From assembly GCF_040546765.1 (NCBI RefSeq), contig NZ_JBEPOK010000001.1, positions 2,232,001 to 2,296,000 on the forward strand: a stretch of DNA of 64,000 nucleotides, written 5' to 3'. The translations under genes and the position numbers were made by a program. Origin of the DNA: Arthrobacter sp. OAP107. Its GTDB lineage: Bacteria; Actinomycetota; Actinomycetes; Actinomycetales; Micrococcaceae. Below are positions 53,054-61,452 of the stretch, piece after piece (positions within the stretch are counted from its first letter, which is position 1; the number at the start of each line of letters is the position of its first letter). Under the pieces are notes generated by a model that saw only the letters and a program-made list of their open reading frames with translations, made no database searches and had not been told where the DNA came from.

Positions 53054-53521
53054 TTGGAGCGTGATGAGACAGTCGTGATACCTGAACCCCAACCCGGACA
53101 GCAGACGCCCGGGAAGCGTGACGCAGCCGCCGGCCATCCGGAAGTAATCAGCATCACGGACGCCGCCGCAGCGCATTCCGAAGATATGCGGGAGCGCATG
53201 ATCAAGTACGCCCTCGCCATGGGTATCCGCATGGTGTGCCTGATTCTGATCTTCGTGGTGGACGGCTGGTTGAAGCTGGTCGCTGTGGCGGGCGCGGTAT
53301 TTCTTCCGTGGATCGCCGTGGTGATCGCCAACGGTTCGGACAAGGCGGAGATCCACAGTGACGCGCTGCTCGATTACACGCCGTACGCTGAGCTGGGCGT
53401 GGCCGAGGAATCCGGGACAGCGGAAAGCGCCGACAGTTCCGATGAACCGACGGTGCTCCAAGGCGAACTCATTGCTGATGACGAAGAAGACGACGACGGC
53501 CGGGGACAGAAAGCTTCATGA
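53054..53521 (+). CDS. DUF3099 domain-containing membrane protein
   Basis: This 155-residue protein has the DUF3099 core VISITDAAAAHSEDMRERMIKYALAMGIRMVCLILIF, followed by a second helix (LVAVAGAVFLPWIAVVIANG). The tail is very acidic (ADDEEDDDG). The family is restricted to actinobacteria and has no known function. The start is uncertain (TTG 53054 or GTG 53075). Its stop overlaps the start of the next gene (ATGA), tying it to the SURF1 operon. Confidence 0.88.
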   Translation: MERDETVVIPEPQPGQQTPGKRDAAAGHPEVISITDAAAAHSEDMRERMIKYALAMGIRMVCLILIFVVDGWLKLVAVAGAVFLPWIAVVIANGSDKAEIHSDALLDYTPYAELGVAEESGTAESADSSDEPTVLQGELIADDEEDDDGRGQKAS

Positions 53522-53778
53522 ACATTTTCAACCTGGGTGACGGCAGCGGCGAGCTTGCCGGGCCGGCATCCGCGGCGACGTGCTCCCGCAAGGCCTGCCG
53601 GGCCGACGCATCCTGGCAGCTGCTCTGGAACAACCCCAAGATCCACACGCCCGAGCGCCGCAAAGTATGGCTGGCATGCGATGAGCACAAGGCCTGGCTG
53701 GAGGACTACCTGCAGACGCGCGGGCTCTGGAAGGAAACCGTGCCGCTGGAGGCCGCCCGAACAGGCGGGAACAGCTGA
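53518..53778 (+). CDS. small zinc-ribbon-like protein of the SURF1 operon
   Basis: This 86-residue conserved actinobacterial protein has four probable metal ligands: Cys in ATCSRKACRADA and Cys/His in VWLACDEHKAWLEDYL. The pattern is C-x4-C...C-x2-H. It is sometimes labelled acetone carboxylase in databases, for which I see no support. It is coupled to DUF3099 upstream (ATGA), and its stop is directly followed by the SURF1 start, so it may assist cytochrome oxidase maturation (inference). Confidence 0.85.
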   Translation: MNIFNLGDGSGELAGPASAATCSRKACRADASWQLLWNNPKIHTPERRKVWLACDEHKAWLEDYLQTRGLWKETVPLEAARTGGNS

Positions 53779-54651
53779 ATGTACAGGTTCCTGTTTTCCA
53801 GCAAGTGGCTGGGCTACCTCCTGCTGGCTGCGGTCTTCGCCACAGGCTGCGTGTTCCTGGGTCGCTGGCAGATGGACCGCCGGGCAGAGACGCTGGCGGA
53901 AATCCAGCGCGTCACGTCCAACTACTCCGCCACTCCCATCACGTTTGCCCAGGCCCGGGAAGAGTTCAACCAGTTGGACCCTTCGAAGGAATGGACCCAG
54001 GTTAAGCTGCAGGGCACCTACGACGTCGCCGGGCAGCGGATCGTGCGCAACCGGCCCCTCAACGGGCAGCCTGGCTATGAAGTGGTGGTGCCGTTCAAGC
54101 TCGTGTCCGGCGAGACCGTGGTGATTGACCGCGGCTGGCTGCCGATCGGTAACAAGACCCCCGGCCGGCCGGACTCGATCCCGGCCCCTCCGTCCGGAAA
54201 GATCACGGCCGTGGTGCGCCTCAAGCACGGCGAACCGACGCTGCAGCGCGGCGCGCCGGAAGGCCAGCTGGCCTCCATTGACCTACCCACCTACGCCTCT
54301 GAGCTCGGCTACCCGCTGCTGACCGGAGCCTACGGGCAGCTCGCCTCGGAGACACCGCCGGTAGCGGACATGCCGCAGCCGTTCCCCATGCCCTCGGTGG
54401 ACGAGGGGACGCACCTGTCCTACTCGCTGCAGTGGTTCGCCTTCGGCATCCTCATGTTCGTGGGCTTCGGGTACGCGGCCCGGCAGCAGGCGCGCAACGC
54501 CGTCATGGATGCCGAGGACGCGGAAGCGTTGGACGGCGGGCCTGCGCTCACCGCCGCGGGAGCCCGCCGTCGTCCGCCGGAACCCCGGAAGCGCAAGCGG
54601 CCGACGGCGGAAGAAGAGGAAGACGCGATCCTGGATGCCCAGGGCTACTGA
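53779..54651 (+). CDS. SURF1 family cytochrome oxidase assembly protein
   Basis: This 290-residue protein has a helix at each end of a periplasmic domain: residues 8-26 (WLGYLLLAAVFATGCVFLG) and about 215-235 (LQWFAFGILMFVGFGYA). Family motifs are FLGRWQMDRR, EWTQVKLQGTYDVAGQRIVRNRPLNGQPGYEVVVPF and VIDRGWLPIG. SURF1 helps insert haem a into the aa3-type oxidase. It follows the zinc-ribbon gene with no gap. A basic/acidic C-terminal tail of about 50 residues is cytosolic. Confidence 0.93.
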   Translation: MYRFLFSSKWLGYLLLAAVFATGCVFLGRWQMDRRAETLAEIQRVTSNYSATPITFAQAREEFNQLDPSKEWTQVKLQGTYDVAGQRIVRNRPLNGQPGYEVVVPFKLVSGETVVIDRGWLPIGNKTPGRPDSIPAPPSGKITAVVRLKHGEPTLQRGAPEGQLASIDLPTYASELGYPLLTGAYGQLASETPPVADMPQPFPMPSVDEGTHLSYSLQWFAFGILMFVGFGYAARQQARNAVMDAEDAEALDGGPALTAAGARRRPPEPRKRKRPTAEEEEDAILDAQGY

Positions 54652-54667
54652 CGACAGGAGCACGGAC

Positions 54668-55135
54668 ATGCTTGCCGACCCGGTAGCCAACGTGCGCCGT
54701 GCCCTCACAGCAGCAGGCGCCTGCGACACCGTCACGGTTCTGCCCGGTGCAGTTCCGACGGCGGCCGCCGCTGCTGAGGCGCTCGGCTGCGACGTCGCGG
54801 CCATCACCAACAGCCTGGTGTTTGAAGTGGACGGCACTCCCCTGCTGATTCTTGCCAGCGGCGCCGCGAAAGTGGACGTCCGGCTGGTCGCCTCCCAGCT
54901 GGGCACCGGGCGGATCCGCCGCGCGGCACCGGACTTCGTCCTGCACCACACCGGCCAGGAAGTGGGCGGGGTTGCACCGGTGGGGCATCCGGCAAAGATC
55001 CGCACCCTGCTGGATGCCTCTCTCCAGGAGCACTCAACGCTGTGGGCCGGAGCCGGCGACCACCACTCCATGTTTTCGATCAGCTACGGCGAGCTGCAGC
55101 GCATCACTGACGCCCACGCGCTTCGGGTGCGCTGA
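54668..55135 (+). CDS. YbaK/EbsC family aminoacyl-tRNA deacylase
   Basis: This protein of about 155 residues has the YbaK/ProRS-INS fold: AITNSLVFEVDGTPLLILASGAAKVDVRLVASQLG with the Lys position, then GQEVGGVAPVGHP, the family GG-x3-P loop, and the FSISYGELQRIT end. It hydrolyses mischarged tRNAs (Cys-tRNAPro in relatives). AGGAG 7 nt before ATG 54668 fixes the start. It lies 16 nt after SURF1 and is probably on the same transcript. Confidence 0.92.
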   Translation: MLADPVANVRRALTAAGACDTVTVLPGAVPTAAAAAEALGCDVAAITNSLVFEVDGTPLLILASGAAKVDVRLVASQLGTGRIRRAAPDFVLHHTGQEVGGVAPVGHPAKIRTLLDASLQEHSTLWAGAGDHHSMFSISYGELQRITDAHALRVR

Positions 55136-55170
55136 CTGCTTACCGTGCGGTGACCTGCGGTTTCCCGTAC

Positions 55171-55749
55171 TCAGACGTGCAGGCTGGGCCGGTAGATGAG
55201 CTGTTGGGTGTGGCCGTCGAGCGTCCGGCTCTCAATCAGCTCGAGGTCAAAGTCGGCGGCACCCTGGAAGATCGGTTCTTCTCCGGTCTGGCCGGTGATC
55301 ACTGGGAAGACCGTCACCTGGACACGGTCCACCAGACCCGCGGCCATCAGTGCCCTGTTCATGGACAGGCTGCCGTGGGAGCGCAGCGGCACATCCGACT
55401 CCTCCTTGAGCCGGGTGACCACGTCGATGGCGTCGCCACTCACGACAGCTGCGTCCGGCCAGTCGAGCGGTTCCTGCAGCGTTCTCGATACCACGGTTGC
55501 CGGCAGATTCGTCATGCGCGTGACCCAGGGGTCCCGGACGTCGGAGTCCTCGCTGCTCGAGGCCAGCATCCGCGCGAACGCACGGTACGTGTTGGCGCCA
55601 AAGACCATCCGCTGCTCCTCCCCGTAGAGGGCGAGGCGGTGTTCGAGAAGTTCGGGACCTTGCTTGCCCCAGTAGCCGCCCCAGTTGCCGCGGTTCGAGC
55701 CGAAGCCGTCGAGGCTGGAAAAGACGTCGAAGGTGTAGGTGGCGCTCAT
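55171..55749 (-). CDS. dihydrofolate reductase family protein (RibD-C-like)
   Basis: This 192-residue protein opens MSATYTFDVFSSLDGFGSNR and contains MVFGANTYRAFARML, the DHFR/RibD-like core, and HGSLSMNRALMAAGLVDRVQVTVFPVITGQTGEEPIF. Such YwjB/YyaP-type proteins bind NADPH; few have a known substrate, and the classical folate-reducing residues are not evident. GAGGAG 6 nt before the ATG supports the start. Confidence 0.9.
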   Translation of the reverse strand: MSATYTFDVFSSLDGFGSNRGNWGGYWGKQGPELLEHRLALYGEEQRMVFGANTYRAFARMLASSSEDSDVRDPWVTRMTNLPATVVSRTLQEPLDWPDAAVVSGDAIDVVTRLKEESDVPLRSHGSLSMNRALMAAGLVDRVQVTVFPVITGQTGEEPIFQGAADFDLELIESRTLDGHTQQLIYRPSLHV

Positions 55750-55810
55750 GCGGCTCTCCTCGAGTTCGGCCGATCGGGCTTGGGAATACAGATGTCACAG
55801 CGGGAAGAGC

Positions 55811-56893
55811 TTAGCTACCGAAGCGGAGGATGACTACCAGGCTGATGAGTGCAGCCACGCCAGCCAGAAGCATCGCAGCCCGGGGATTGCCAAAGTTCAG
55901 TGTCCACCCGAGACCAAACCGGCGCGGAACCATCAGGGCGTGGTCTTCGCGGTTGACATAGATCAGGCCGCCCCGCCAGTACTTGTCATCGTCGCGGTGG
56001 GCCAGACCGGTATCCCGTTCGCCCCCGAGAGGCTCCCGGTTGTGCCTGGCCATCGCTAGGACGGCCACGACAACTGCTGCCAGAACCGGGAGGACGATCA
56101 CCAGCGGCGCCAACGGCGTAGCCGTCCCGGTCCACATCAGCAACGATGAACCCATCAAGCCCAGGTCGATCGCCCCTGCAAGTCCGAGCAGTGCCTTCGC
56201 GCCGAGCGCGGTGTACTGACGGTGCCAGCGCGCGGAGCCGACCGGGTGCCCCGGGTCGATGTCCGGCCGGCCGCGGAAGATGGCCGCTGCCATGCCTGCC
56301 AATAGCGCCGTCATTCCTATTTGCACGAACACGAGGGAAAAGGCGGTGCCCACCGACTTGGCCGCTATCCTGTCGGGTGCGCCGTTGGCCCCGTAGTGCA
56401 CTACAAGCTGTTCGGGCATCGAGGGGAAGCTGACCACGCCGATAGTCATCGTGGCGAGAGTGAGGATCAGCGCCGGTGCAAGCCAGCGCCAGGGGAACCG
56501 CGGCGGATCCGTCCGCAGTCCGGTGTCCACAGCGATCCCTTGGCGCAATCCCTTGTACCATCCCCCGGCGGCTTTGGCGGCCCGGATCGCGTGATTGGCC
56601 AGAAAAAAGCAGCCGTACCAGACCGCGAGGAGCACCAGGACCGGCAACGGCAGCAGCCAGGCCTCACCCGTTGTCCCGTAGATGGCGACCCCGAGGCCGA
56701 CGGCAAGGATTCCGCCGAGGAATACACGCCATCGGTAGATGCTCGTCTGCCGGACCACCACCGGATCGCCTGCGCGCTGGACCGGTACCCGGACTCCGAA
56801 CGGGACGGTCGGACTGGTGATTGAGGGCAGCACCAGGGCCAGCGTTAGCAGCAGTGCCGATAGTGCGGAGCTCACGATGATGGCAACGGTCAT
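55811..56893 (-). CDS. DUF1648/DUF5808 membrane protein
   Basis: This protein of about 360 residues has eight hydrophobic helices. FPSMPEQLVVHYGANGAPDRIAAKS is the DUF1648 motif, and the C-terminal DDDKYWRGGLIYVNREDHALMVPRRFGLGWTLNFG is typical of DUF5808. The fold is related to SdpI-type immunity or stress proteins. Its start overlaps the GntR stop (ATGA); GntR plus DUF1648 protein is a recurrent pair in actinobacteria and firmicutes. The function is not established; sensing or resisting envelope stress is a reasonable guess. Confidence 0.88.
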   Translation of the reverse strand: MTVAIIVSSALSALLLTLALVLPSITSPTVPFGVRVPVQRAGDPVVVRQTSIYRWRVFLGGILAVGLGVAIYGTTGEAWLLPLPVLVLLAVWYGCFFLANHAIRAAKAAGGWYKGLRQGIAVDTGLRTDPPRFPWRWLAPALILTLATMTIGVVSFPSMPEQLVVHYGANGAPDRIAAKSVGTAFSLVFVQIGMTALLAGMAAAIFRGRPDIDPGHPVGSARWHRQYTALGAKALLGLAGAIDLGLMGSSLLMWTGTATPLAPLVIVLPVLAAVVVAVLAMARHNREPLGGERDTGLAHRDDDKYWRGGLIYVNREDHALMVPRRFGLGWTLNFGNPRAAMLLAGVAALISLVVILRFGS

Positions 56894-57282
56894 GGCGTGT
56901 CCTCTGGATGTGGGGCACCAAATGAATCGAGTAGGGACCGGCAGGTTTCGAGAATCTCGGCGTCCGGCAGCCCTTTGGCGACTGCCTCGGCCAACAGGGT
57001 GCGTGCCCTTGCGGTCCACTCCGCGCGGAACGGCTGGTCCGCGACGGCGGAGGTCACCACAGCGCCGGTCTTGCGGTTGAGCCTGATCAGGCCCTGTTGC
57101 CGCAGGAGGTCGTAGGCTTTGTTCACGGTGTGGAAGTTGATCCCGAAGTCCGCAGCAAGCGTTCTGGTGGCCGGCAGCGTGCTGCCCTCAGCCAGCACGC
57201 CTTCGGCGATCGCCTCCGTGATGCGGTCGCGAAGCTGCTGGTAGATTGGCACGTCGCTGGACAGATCGACGTTGAGAATCAT
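56890..57282 (-). CDS. GntR family regulator, short YtrA-type
   Basis: This 130-residue protein has a GntR winged helix (LSSDVPIYQQLRDRITEAIAEGVLAEGSTLPATRTLAADFGINFHTVNKAYDLLRQQGLIRLNRKTGAVV) and only a short C-terminal helical tail. This is the YtrA subfamily, which controls adjacent transporter or membrane protein genes. GGTGGAG lies 4-5 nt before the ATG. A perfect 12-bp inverted repeat starts 16 nt upstream, so autoregulation is very likely. Confidence 0.93.
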   Translation of the reverse strand: MILNVDLSSDVPIYQQLRDRITEAIAEGVLAEGSTLPATRTLAADFGINFHTVNKAYDLLRQQGLIRLNRKTGAVVTSAVADQPFRAEWTARARTLLAEAVAKGLPDAEILETCRSLLDSFGAPHPEDTP

Positions 57283-57297
57283 GACTCCACCCGCTTT

Positions 57298-57325
57298 ACT
57301 CTATTTGTTATAGAACAAATAGAGT
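57298..57325. promoter_or_regulatory. perfect inverted-repeat operator of the GntR gene
   Basis: ACTCTATTTGTT and AACAAATAGAGT are exact 12-bp inverted copies around ATAG. The element is strikingly AT-rich for this DNA. It lies 16 nt before the GntR start and would cover the promoter region. Confidence 0.88.
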
Positions 57326-57351
57326 CTGCCGTCCAGAGCCGCCGCTTGTTG

Positions 57352-57651
57352 TCAACTCCCGCGGCTAATCACTCTTTCCCGTTTAGTGTCGAAACGCCGG
57401 AAAGGATCAGGGCCGCAGTTCCAGACTGCCTCGCCGATCATCCGGGCGGTGCGCAGATCATCGCGGGCGAACGCACGGGCGTACAGGTTTTCGAGCCCAC
57501 ACGGCTGGCGGGGCCGGGCGCCCATAAGCGGACAACCCGTGAAATGGCATCCCCCGCTGTCCGGCCTATATAGGGGTCGGAGGTGTGCTGCTGCCTCTGC
57601 AGCTCGCGGGAGGGCGTGAGCCAGGCCCAGCAGGAGGTGAACGCCGTTCAT
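57352..57651 (-). CDS. small Cys-containing protein coupled to the DUF222-HNH gene
   Basis: This is a 99-residue reading frame whose ATG overlaps the stop of the upstream DUF222-HNH gene (ATGA). It opens MNGVHLLLGLAHALPRAAEA, has GCHFTGCPLMGARPRQPCG in the middle (three Cys, a His), and a charged end ENLYARAFARDDLRTARMIGEAVWNCG. Third codon positions are mostly G/C as in real genes here. No family is recognised; the Cys/His cluster could bind metal. The same frame runs open further upstream inside the HNH gene, so chance cannot be excluded. Confidence 0.5.
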   Translation of the reverse strand: MNGVHLLLGLAHALPRAAEAAAHLRPLYRPDSGGCHFTGCPLMGARPRQPCGLENLYARAFARDDLRTARMIGEAVWNCGPDPFRRFDTKRERVISRGS

Positions 57652-59429
57652 TCGTGTTGGGGTCGTGAGTGGAAGTAGTTGTTGCGGCGGGGTTTTCGTT
57701 GGGGGTCGAGTTCTGGTGGGGGTTTGAACCATGGCACTTCGTTGGCGACTTCGATGCTCCAGTGTTCTTTGTGGATGAGGTGGTGGTGATGGCTGCAGAG
57801 CAGGACGCCGTTGCCGGTGCCGGTGGTTCCGGCGCGGGACCAGTAGGTGATGTGGTGGGCTTCGCACCATGCGGCGGGGATGGTGCAGCCCGGGAACGCG
57901 CAGCCCTGGTCGCGGGCGGTGATGGCTTTGCGGATGTGGGGTGGGAAGACGCGTGAGGCGCGGCCGATGTCCAGGATCCGGCCCTGGCTGCCGAGGACGA
58001 CGGGGATGATGTCGGCGTCGCAGGCGATTTTGCGGATCGTGGCCGGGTTCACCGGGCCGCCGAACGCGAACAGGGCCGTGCCTTGGCTGGTTCCGCGGCC
58101 GGCGGCGGCAGAGTACGCCGGCCGCGGGCCCTGAGTGATCTGAGTGCCGTGGGATTTTTCGAGGTCTTGGGCGTTGTGGGCCCATTGGGCGTTGCGGCGG
58201 TGTTGGAGGTCGGCGAGGAGGTCGCGGTAGTTGATGGTGACCAGGATCTGGGGCCGGTGTCCGCCGTTGGCGGGCAGGGTGTCGGTGGTGAGCACTGTTT
58301 GCAACGCGCCGACGAGCCCGTCGAGCCGTTTCTGACCCTGTGACCGGTGATCCAGGCAGATTTCCGGCGGATCCGCGGTGCCGGATCCTGCGAGGCTGGC
58401 CGGTGCGGCGGCACCCGCCCCGGCACTGTCCATCCCGCCACTGTCCATCCCGCCACTGATCGTTCTGCCGGCGCCGTTCCCGTCGGCGCTGTTCCCGTCG
58501 GCGCCGTTGCCGTCGGTGTCCTTGCGGTCTTCCTGTTGTGGGGTGCGGGGGTTGGTGGCGGTGTTCATGACGGTGGTGATGGTTTCGAACTGTTCGGCGG
58601 TCGCGAAGATTTCCAGGTGCTGCAGGCCGTGTTTGGGCCGGCGGATGAAGGCGCCCTGGATCTGCCGGAGGGCTCCTTCGGAGGGTTCGGTGCCGTCCTG
58701 GTCGATGGCCTCGGCCCAGTGCCGGGCGACCCGGGTGAGGAAGTCGGCGTCGTTCTCGACCGCGGCTTGGGTCAGGTCGTGTTCCATCGCGGCGGTGTGG
58801 TCCGGGGTGGTGAAATGCCGTGCCCGGTCCAGGGCCAGGGTGATGGTGGTCGCGGTGCGGGAGCTGATCCGGGCGGTGTCGACCGCGGCGGCGAGCTGTT
58901 CGTAGCGGGGCGGGAGCTGTTGCCCGCCGAACCCGGTCCGGGGCAGGACCGAATCGGCCAGGCCGATCCGGCGCCGGGCTTCGGCGGAGCTGATCCGCAG
59001 CCTGTCCCGGAGGAACTCGACACTGTTCCGGGACCCGTCATCCCCCGGCGAAGGCTCAGCGACCGCGGCGGGGTCAGGGACGGGGACCAGGGGTGAGGCG
59101 GCGGCGGTGAGCGCGGCGGTGCGGGACCGGTCCACCGCCCCGGCGGCGATCACCTGCAGGCGCTCCACCCTCCGGGAGAGCCGCTCGAGCCGGTCCGCGA
59201 AATCCGCGGCGTGCCCGAAACCCCACAACGCGGCGTCCTCGGCGGTGACCGCATCCGATGACAACAAAGCCAGGGCCTGATCAACCACGTCCCCCTCAAA
59301 GACGCGGGCGTCCGCCTCGGCAGGAACGCTGTGAAGGGCGTTGGCACCCACTGAAACCAGCCCAGAAGCCAACCCACCGGCACCCGGCCGACCGGCCCGG
59401 TCCCCAGTGAATCCCCCAACGCCTTCCAT
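57648..59429 (-). CDS. DUF222 / HNH endonuclease signature protein (13E12 repeat family)
   Basis: This 593-residue protein has an N-terminal DUF222 helical region (about 40-330: VNADARVFEGD-like start, RISSAEARRRIGLADSVLP, DTARISSRTATTITLAL). A Gly/Asp/Ala-rich linker with pentapeptide repeats follows (about 300-345). The C-terminal HNH motif is GCAFPGCTIPAAWCEAHHITYWSRAG...LLCSHHHHLIHKEHW with zinc Cys pairs and catalytic His. Many copies per genome are usual in Arthrobacter and Mycobacterium, and the related REP13E12 elements are phage integration targets. The nuclease target is unknown. Confidence 0.9.
   Translation of the reverse strand: MEGVGGFTGDRAGRPGAGGLASGLVSVGANALHSVPAEADARVFEGDVVDQALALLSSDAVTAEDAALWGFGHAADFADRLERLSRRVERLQVIAAGAVDRSRTAALTAAASPLVPVPDPAAVAEPSPGDDGSRNSVEFLRDRLRISSAEARRRIGLADSVLPRTGFGGQQLPPRYEQLAAAVDTARISSRTATTITLALDRARHFTTPDHTAAMEHDLTQAAVENDADFLTRVARHWAEAIDQDGTEPSEGALRQIQGAFIRRPKHGLQHLEIFATAEQFETITTVMNTATNPRTPQQEDRKDTDGNGADGNSADGNGAGRTISGGMDSGGMDSAGAGAAAPASLAGSGTADPPEICLDHRSQGQKRLDGLVGALQTVLTTDTLPANGGHRPQILVTINYRDLLADLQHRRNAQWAHNAQDLEKSHGTQITQGPRPAYSAAAGRGTSQGTALFAFGGPVNPATIRKIACDADIIPVVLGSQGRILDIGRASRVFPPHIRKAITARDQGCAFPGCTIPAAWCEAHHITYWSRAGTTGTGNGVLLCSHHHHLIHKEHWSIEVANEVPWFKPPPELDPQRKPRRNNYFHSRPQHE
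58424..58517. repeat. two 15-bp tandem repeat arrays in the HNH linker
   Basis: CACTGTCCATCCCGC occurs twice in tandem (58424-58453), and GCCGTTCCCGTCGGC occurs three times with small changes (58473-58517). On the reverse strand they encode SGGMD and NGADG-like pentapeptides. Confidence 0.9.
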
Positions 59430-59515
59430 GGACCCAGTCTGAAGCGGGGGTCTGACATTAAAGGGCTTCCAGCGCGACCATCAGCAAACAACCGGACGCC
59501 AGCGCCCCAACGAAA

Positions 59516-61114
59516 CTACGCCAGCGTGATGAGGTCCAGGTAGTCCTCGTTCCAGAGGTCCTCAACACCGTCGGGCAGCAGCACCACGCGCTCCGGGTTG
59601 AGTGCCTCTACGGCGCCTTCGTCGTGGCTGACCAGGACGACGGCGCCGGTGTAATTGCGCAGTGCTCCCAGGATCTCTGCACGGCTGGCGGGGTCGAGGT
59701 TGTTGGTGGGCTCGTCCAACAGGAGGACGTTGGCGCTGGAGGCCACGATGGTGGCCAGCGCCAGACGGGTCTTCTCACCGCCGGAGAGAACGCCGGCGGG
59801 CTTGTCGACGTCGTCACCGGAGAACAGGAACGAGCCCAGGATGCCGCGGACCTCAGCGTCCTTCATGTCCGGCGCGGAGGAGCGCATGTTCTCGAGGACT
59901 GTCCGGTCGTGGTCCAGGGTCTCGTGCTCCTGGGCGTAGTAGCCCACTTTGAGCCCGTGCCCGGGGACGATATCGCCGGTGTCCGGCCGGTCCACGCCCG
60001 CCAGCATCCGCAGCAGCGTGGTCTTGCCGGCACCGTTGAGCCCGAGGATGACCACCTTGGAGCCACGGTCGATGGCGAGGTCCACATCGGTGAAGATCTC
60101 CAGCGAACCGTAGGACTTGCTCAGGCCCTCGGCGGTCAGCGGGGTCCGGCCACACGGCGACGGGTCCGGGAACCGCAGCGCTGCCACGCGGTCGTGCTCG
60201 CGGACGGCTTCCAGGCCGCTGAGCAGCCGCTCGGCGCGCTTGGCCATGTTCTGCGCGGCGACGGCCTTGGTGGCCTTGGCGCGCATTTTGTTGGCCTGGT
60301 CCATCAGGACCTGCGCCTTTTTCTCGGCGTTGGCGCGTTCGCGCTTGCGGGCACGCTCGTCCGTCTCGCGCTGCTGCAGGTAGCGCTTCCACCCCATGTT
60401 GTAGAAATCGATCTGCGCCCGGTTCGCGTCCAGGTGGTACACCTTGTTGACGGTGGCCTCCAGCAGTTCCACGTCGTGGCTGATCACGATCAGGCCGCCC
60501 TGGTGGTTCTTGAGGAAGTCGCGGAGCCAGGAGATGGAATCCGCGTCGAGGTGGTTGGTGGGCTCATCCAGCAGCATGGTTTCCGCGCCGGAGTAGAGGA
60601 TGCGCGCCAGTTCCACACGGCGGCGCTGGCCACCGGACAGGGTTTTGAGCGGCTGGTTGAGGATCCGTTCCGGCAGTGCCAGGTTGGAGGAGATAGCGGC
60701 CGCTTCGGCTTCCGCCGCGTATCCGCCGCCGGACAGGAATTCGGCCTCGAGCCGGTCATACCGGCCCATCGCCTTGCGCTGGACCTCCGGGTCCTCGCTG
60801 GCCATGTCCGCCTGCGCCTTCTTCAGCTTGCCGACGACGACGTCCAGGCCTCGGGCGGACAGAATGCGGTCCCGCGCCAGCTGCTCCATGTCCGGGGTGC
60901 GCGGGTCCTGGGGCAGGTAGCCGATTTCGCCGCTGCGGGTCACCTTGCCGGCGGCGGGCAGGCCTTCGCCGGCCAGCACGCGGGTCAGCGTCGTCTTGCC
61001 GGCGCCGTTGCGGCCCACGAGGCCGATCTTGTCACCCTTGTCGATGCGGAAGCTCACCTGGTCCATGAGCAGGCGGGCGCCGGCACGGAGTTCAAGTTCC
61101 TGAACGGTAATCAC
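59516..61114 (-). CDS. ABC-F family ATPase (ribosome-associated translation factor)
   Basis: This 532-residue soluble protein has two ABC domains. Domain 1 has GLVGRNGAGKTTLTRVLAG, LSGGQRRRVELARILY and TMLLDEPTNHLDADS. Domain 2 has VVILGLNGAGKTTLLRMLAG, LSGGEKTRLALATIVAS and VLLLDEPTNNLDPAS. The charged linker of about 80 residues (RYLQQRETDERARKRERANAEKKAQVL) reaches the ribosomal peptidyl transferase centre in ABC-F proteins. Whether it is a housekeeping factor or protects against antibiotics cannot be told from sequence. The start is GTG. Confidence 0.93.
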   Translation of the reverse strand: MITVQELELRAGARLLMDQVSFRIDKGDKIGLVGRNGAGKTTLTRVLAGEGLPAAGKVTRSGEIGYLPQDPRTPDMEQLARDRILSARGLDVVVGKLKKAQADMASEDPEVQRKAMGRYDRLEAEFLSGGGYAAEAEAAAISSNLALPERILNQPLKTLSGGQRRRVELARILYSGAETMLLDEPTNHLDADSISWLRDFLKNHQGGLIVISHDVELLEATVNKVYHLDANRAQIDFYNMGWKRYLQQRETDERARKRERANAEKKAQVLMDQANKMRAKATKAVAAQNMAKRAERLLSGLEAVREHDRVAALRFPDPSPCGRTPLTAEGLSKSYGSLEIFTDVDLAIDRGSKVVILGLNGAGKTTLLRMLAGVDRPDTGDIVPGHGLKVGYYAQEHETLDHDRTVLENMRSSAPDMKDAEVRGILGSFLFSGDDVDKPAGVLSGGEKTRLALATIVASSANVLLLDEPTNNLDPASRAEILGALRNYTGAVVLVSHDEGAVEALNPERVVLLPDGVEDLWNEDYLDLITLA

Positions 61115-61452
61115 AGCAGGTAAGGCCTTTCACAACAGGGAATGCCGCAGCACGGCGGATTGCATGCCGCGCGGCGCGAAGTATGGAACGCCGGGGATGC
61201 CGGCCGGAGAACGGCCTGTCCAAGTCTACCGGCCGGGGCAACCCGGCCAGAACACCTCTTCCCCGCCCGCACGAGCACCTTCCCAATCCACCCGGAGCAG
61301 TGGCTTCCCGGCCAAGCAGAGCGGAGTATTTGTGCCTAGCACCAGACCCCGGGCAGTCCCTCTTGTAGAACAGCAACAAAATGCGGCTAATCCCGGACCA
61401 GTAACGTCGAGAACAGCTGATAATTGTTTGTACCCCTCCGACAGGACCTCCC
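61115..61452. other. divergent intergenic region, ABC-F to bioY
   Basis: About 340 nt without a convincing gene on either strand. It must hold both promoters. An AT-rich patch (GATAATTGTTTGTA, 61418-61431) about 20 nt before bioY is the best promoter candidate, and AGGACC is a weak ribosome site. I looked for a BioQ- or BirA-type palindrome and did not find a clear one. Confidence 0.5.

Noticed and set aside
57648..59429. DUF222-HNH gene as proof of a prophage, intein or restriction system
   Set aside because: No integrase, att-like repeats, methyltransferase or intein splice motifs are visible. The family is common as stand-alone chromosomal copies.
59624..61123. 499-residue plus-strand ORF opposite the ABC-F gene
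   Set aside because: Antisense of two complete ABC domains; no domain of its own.
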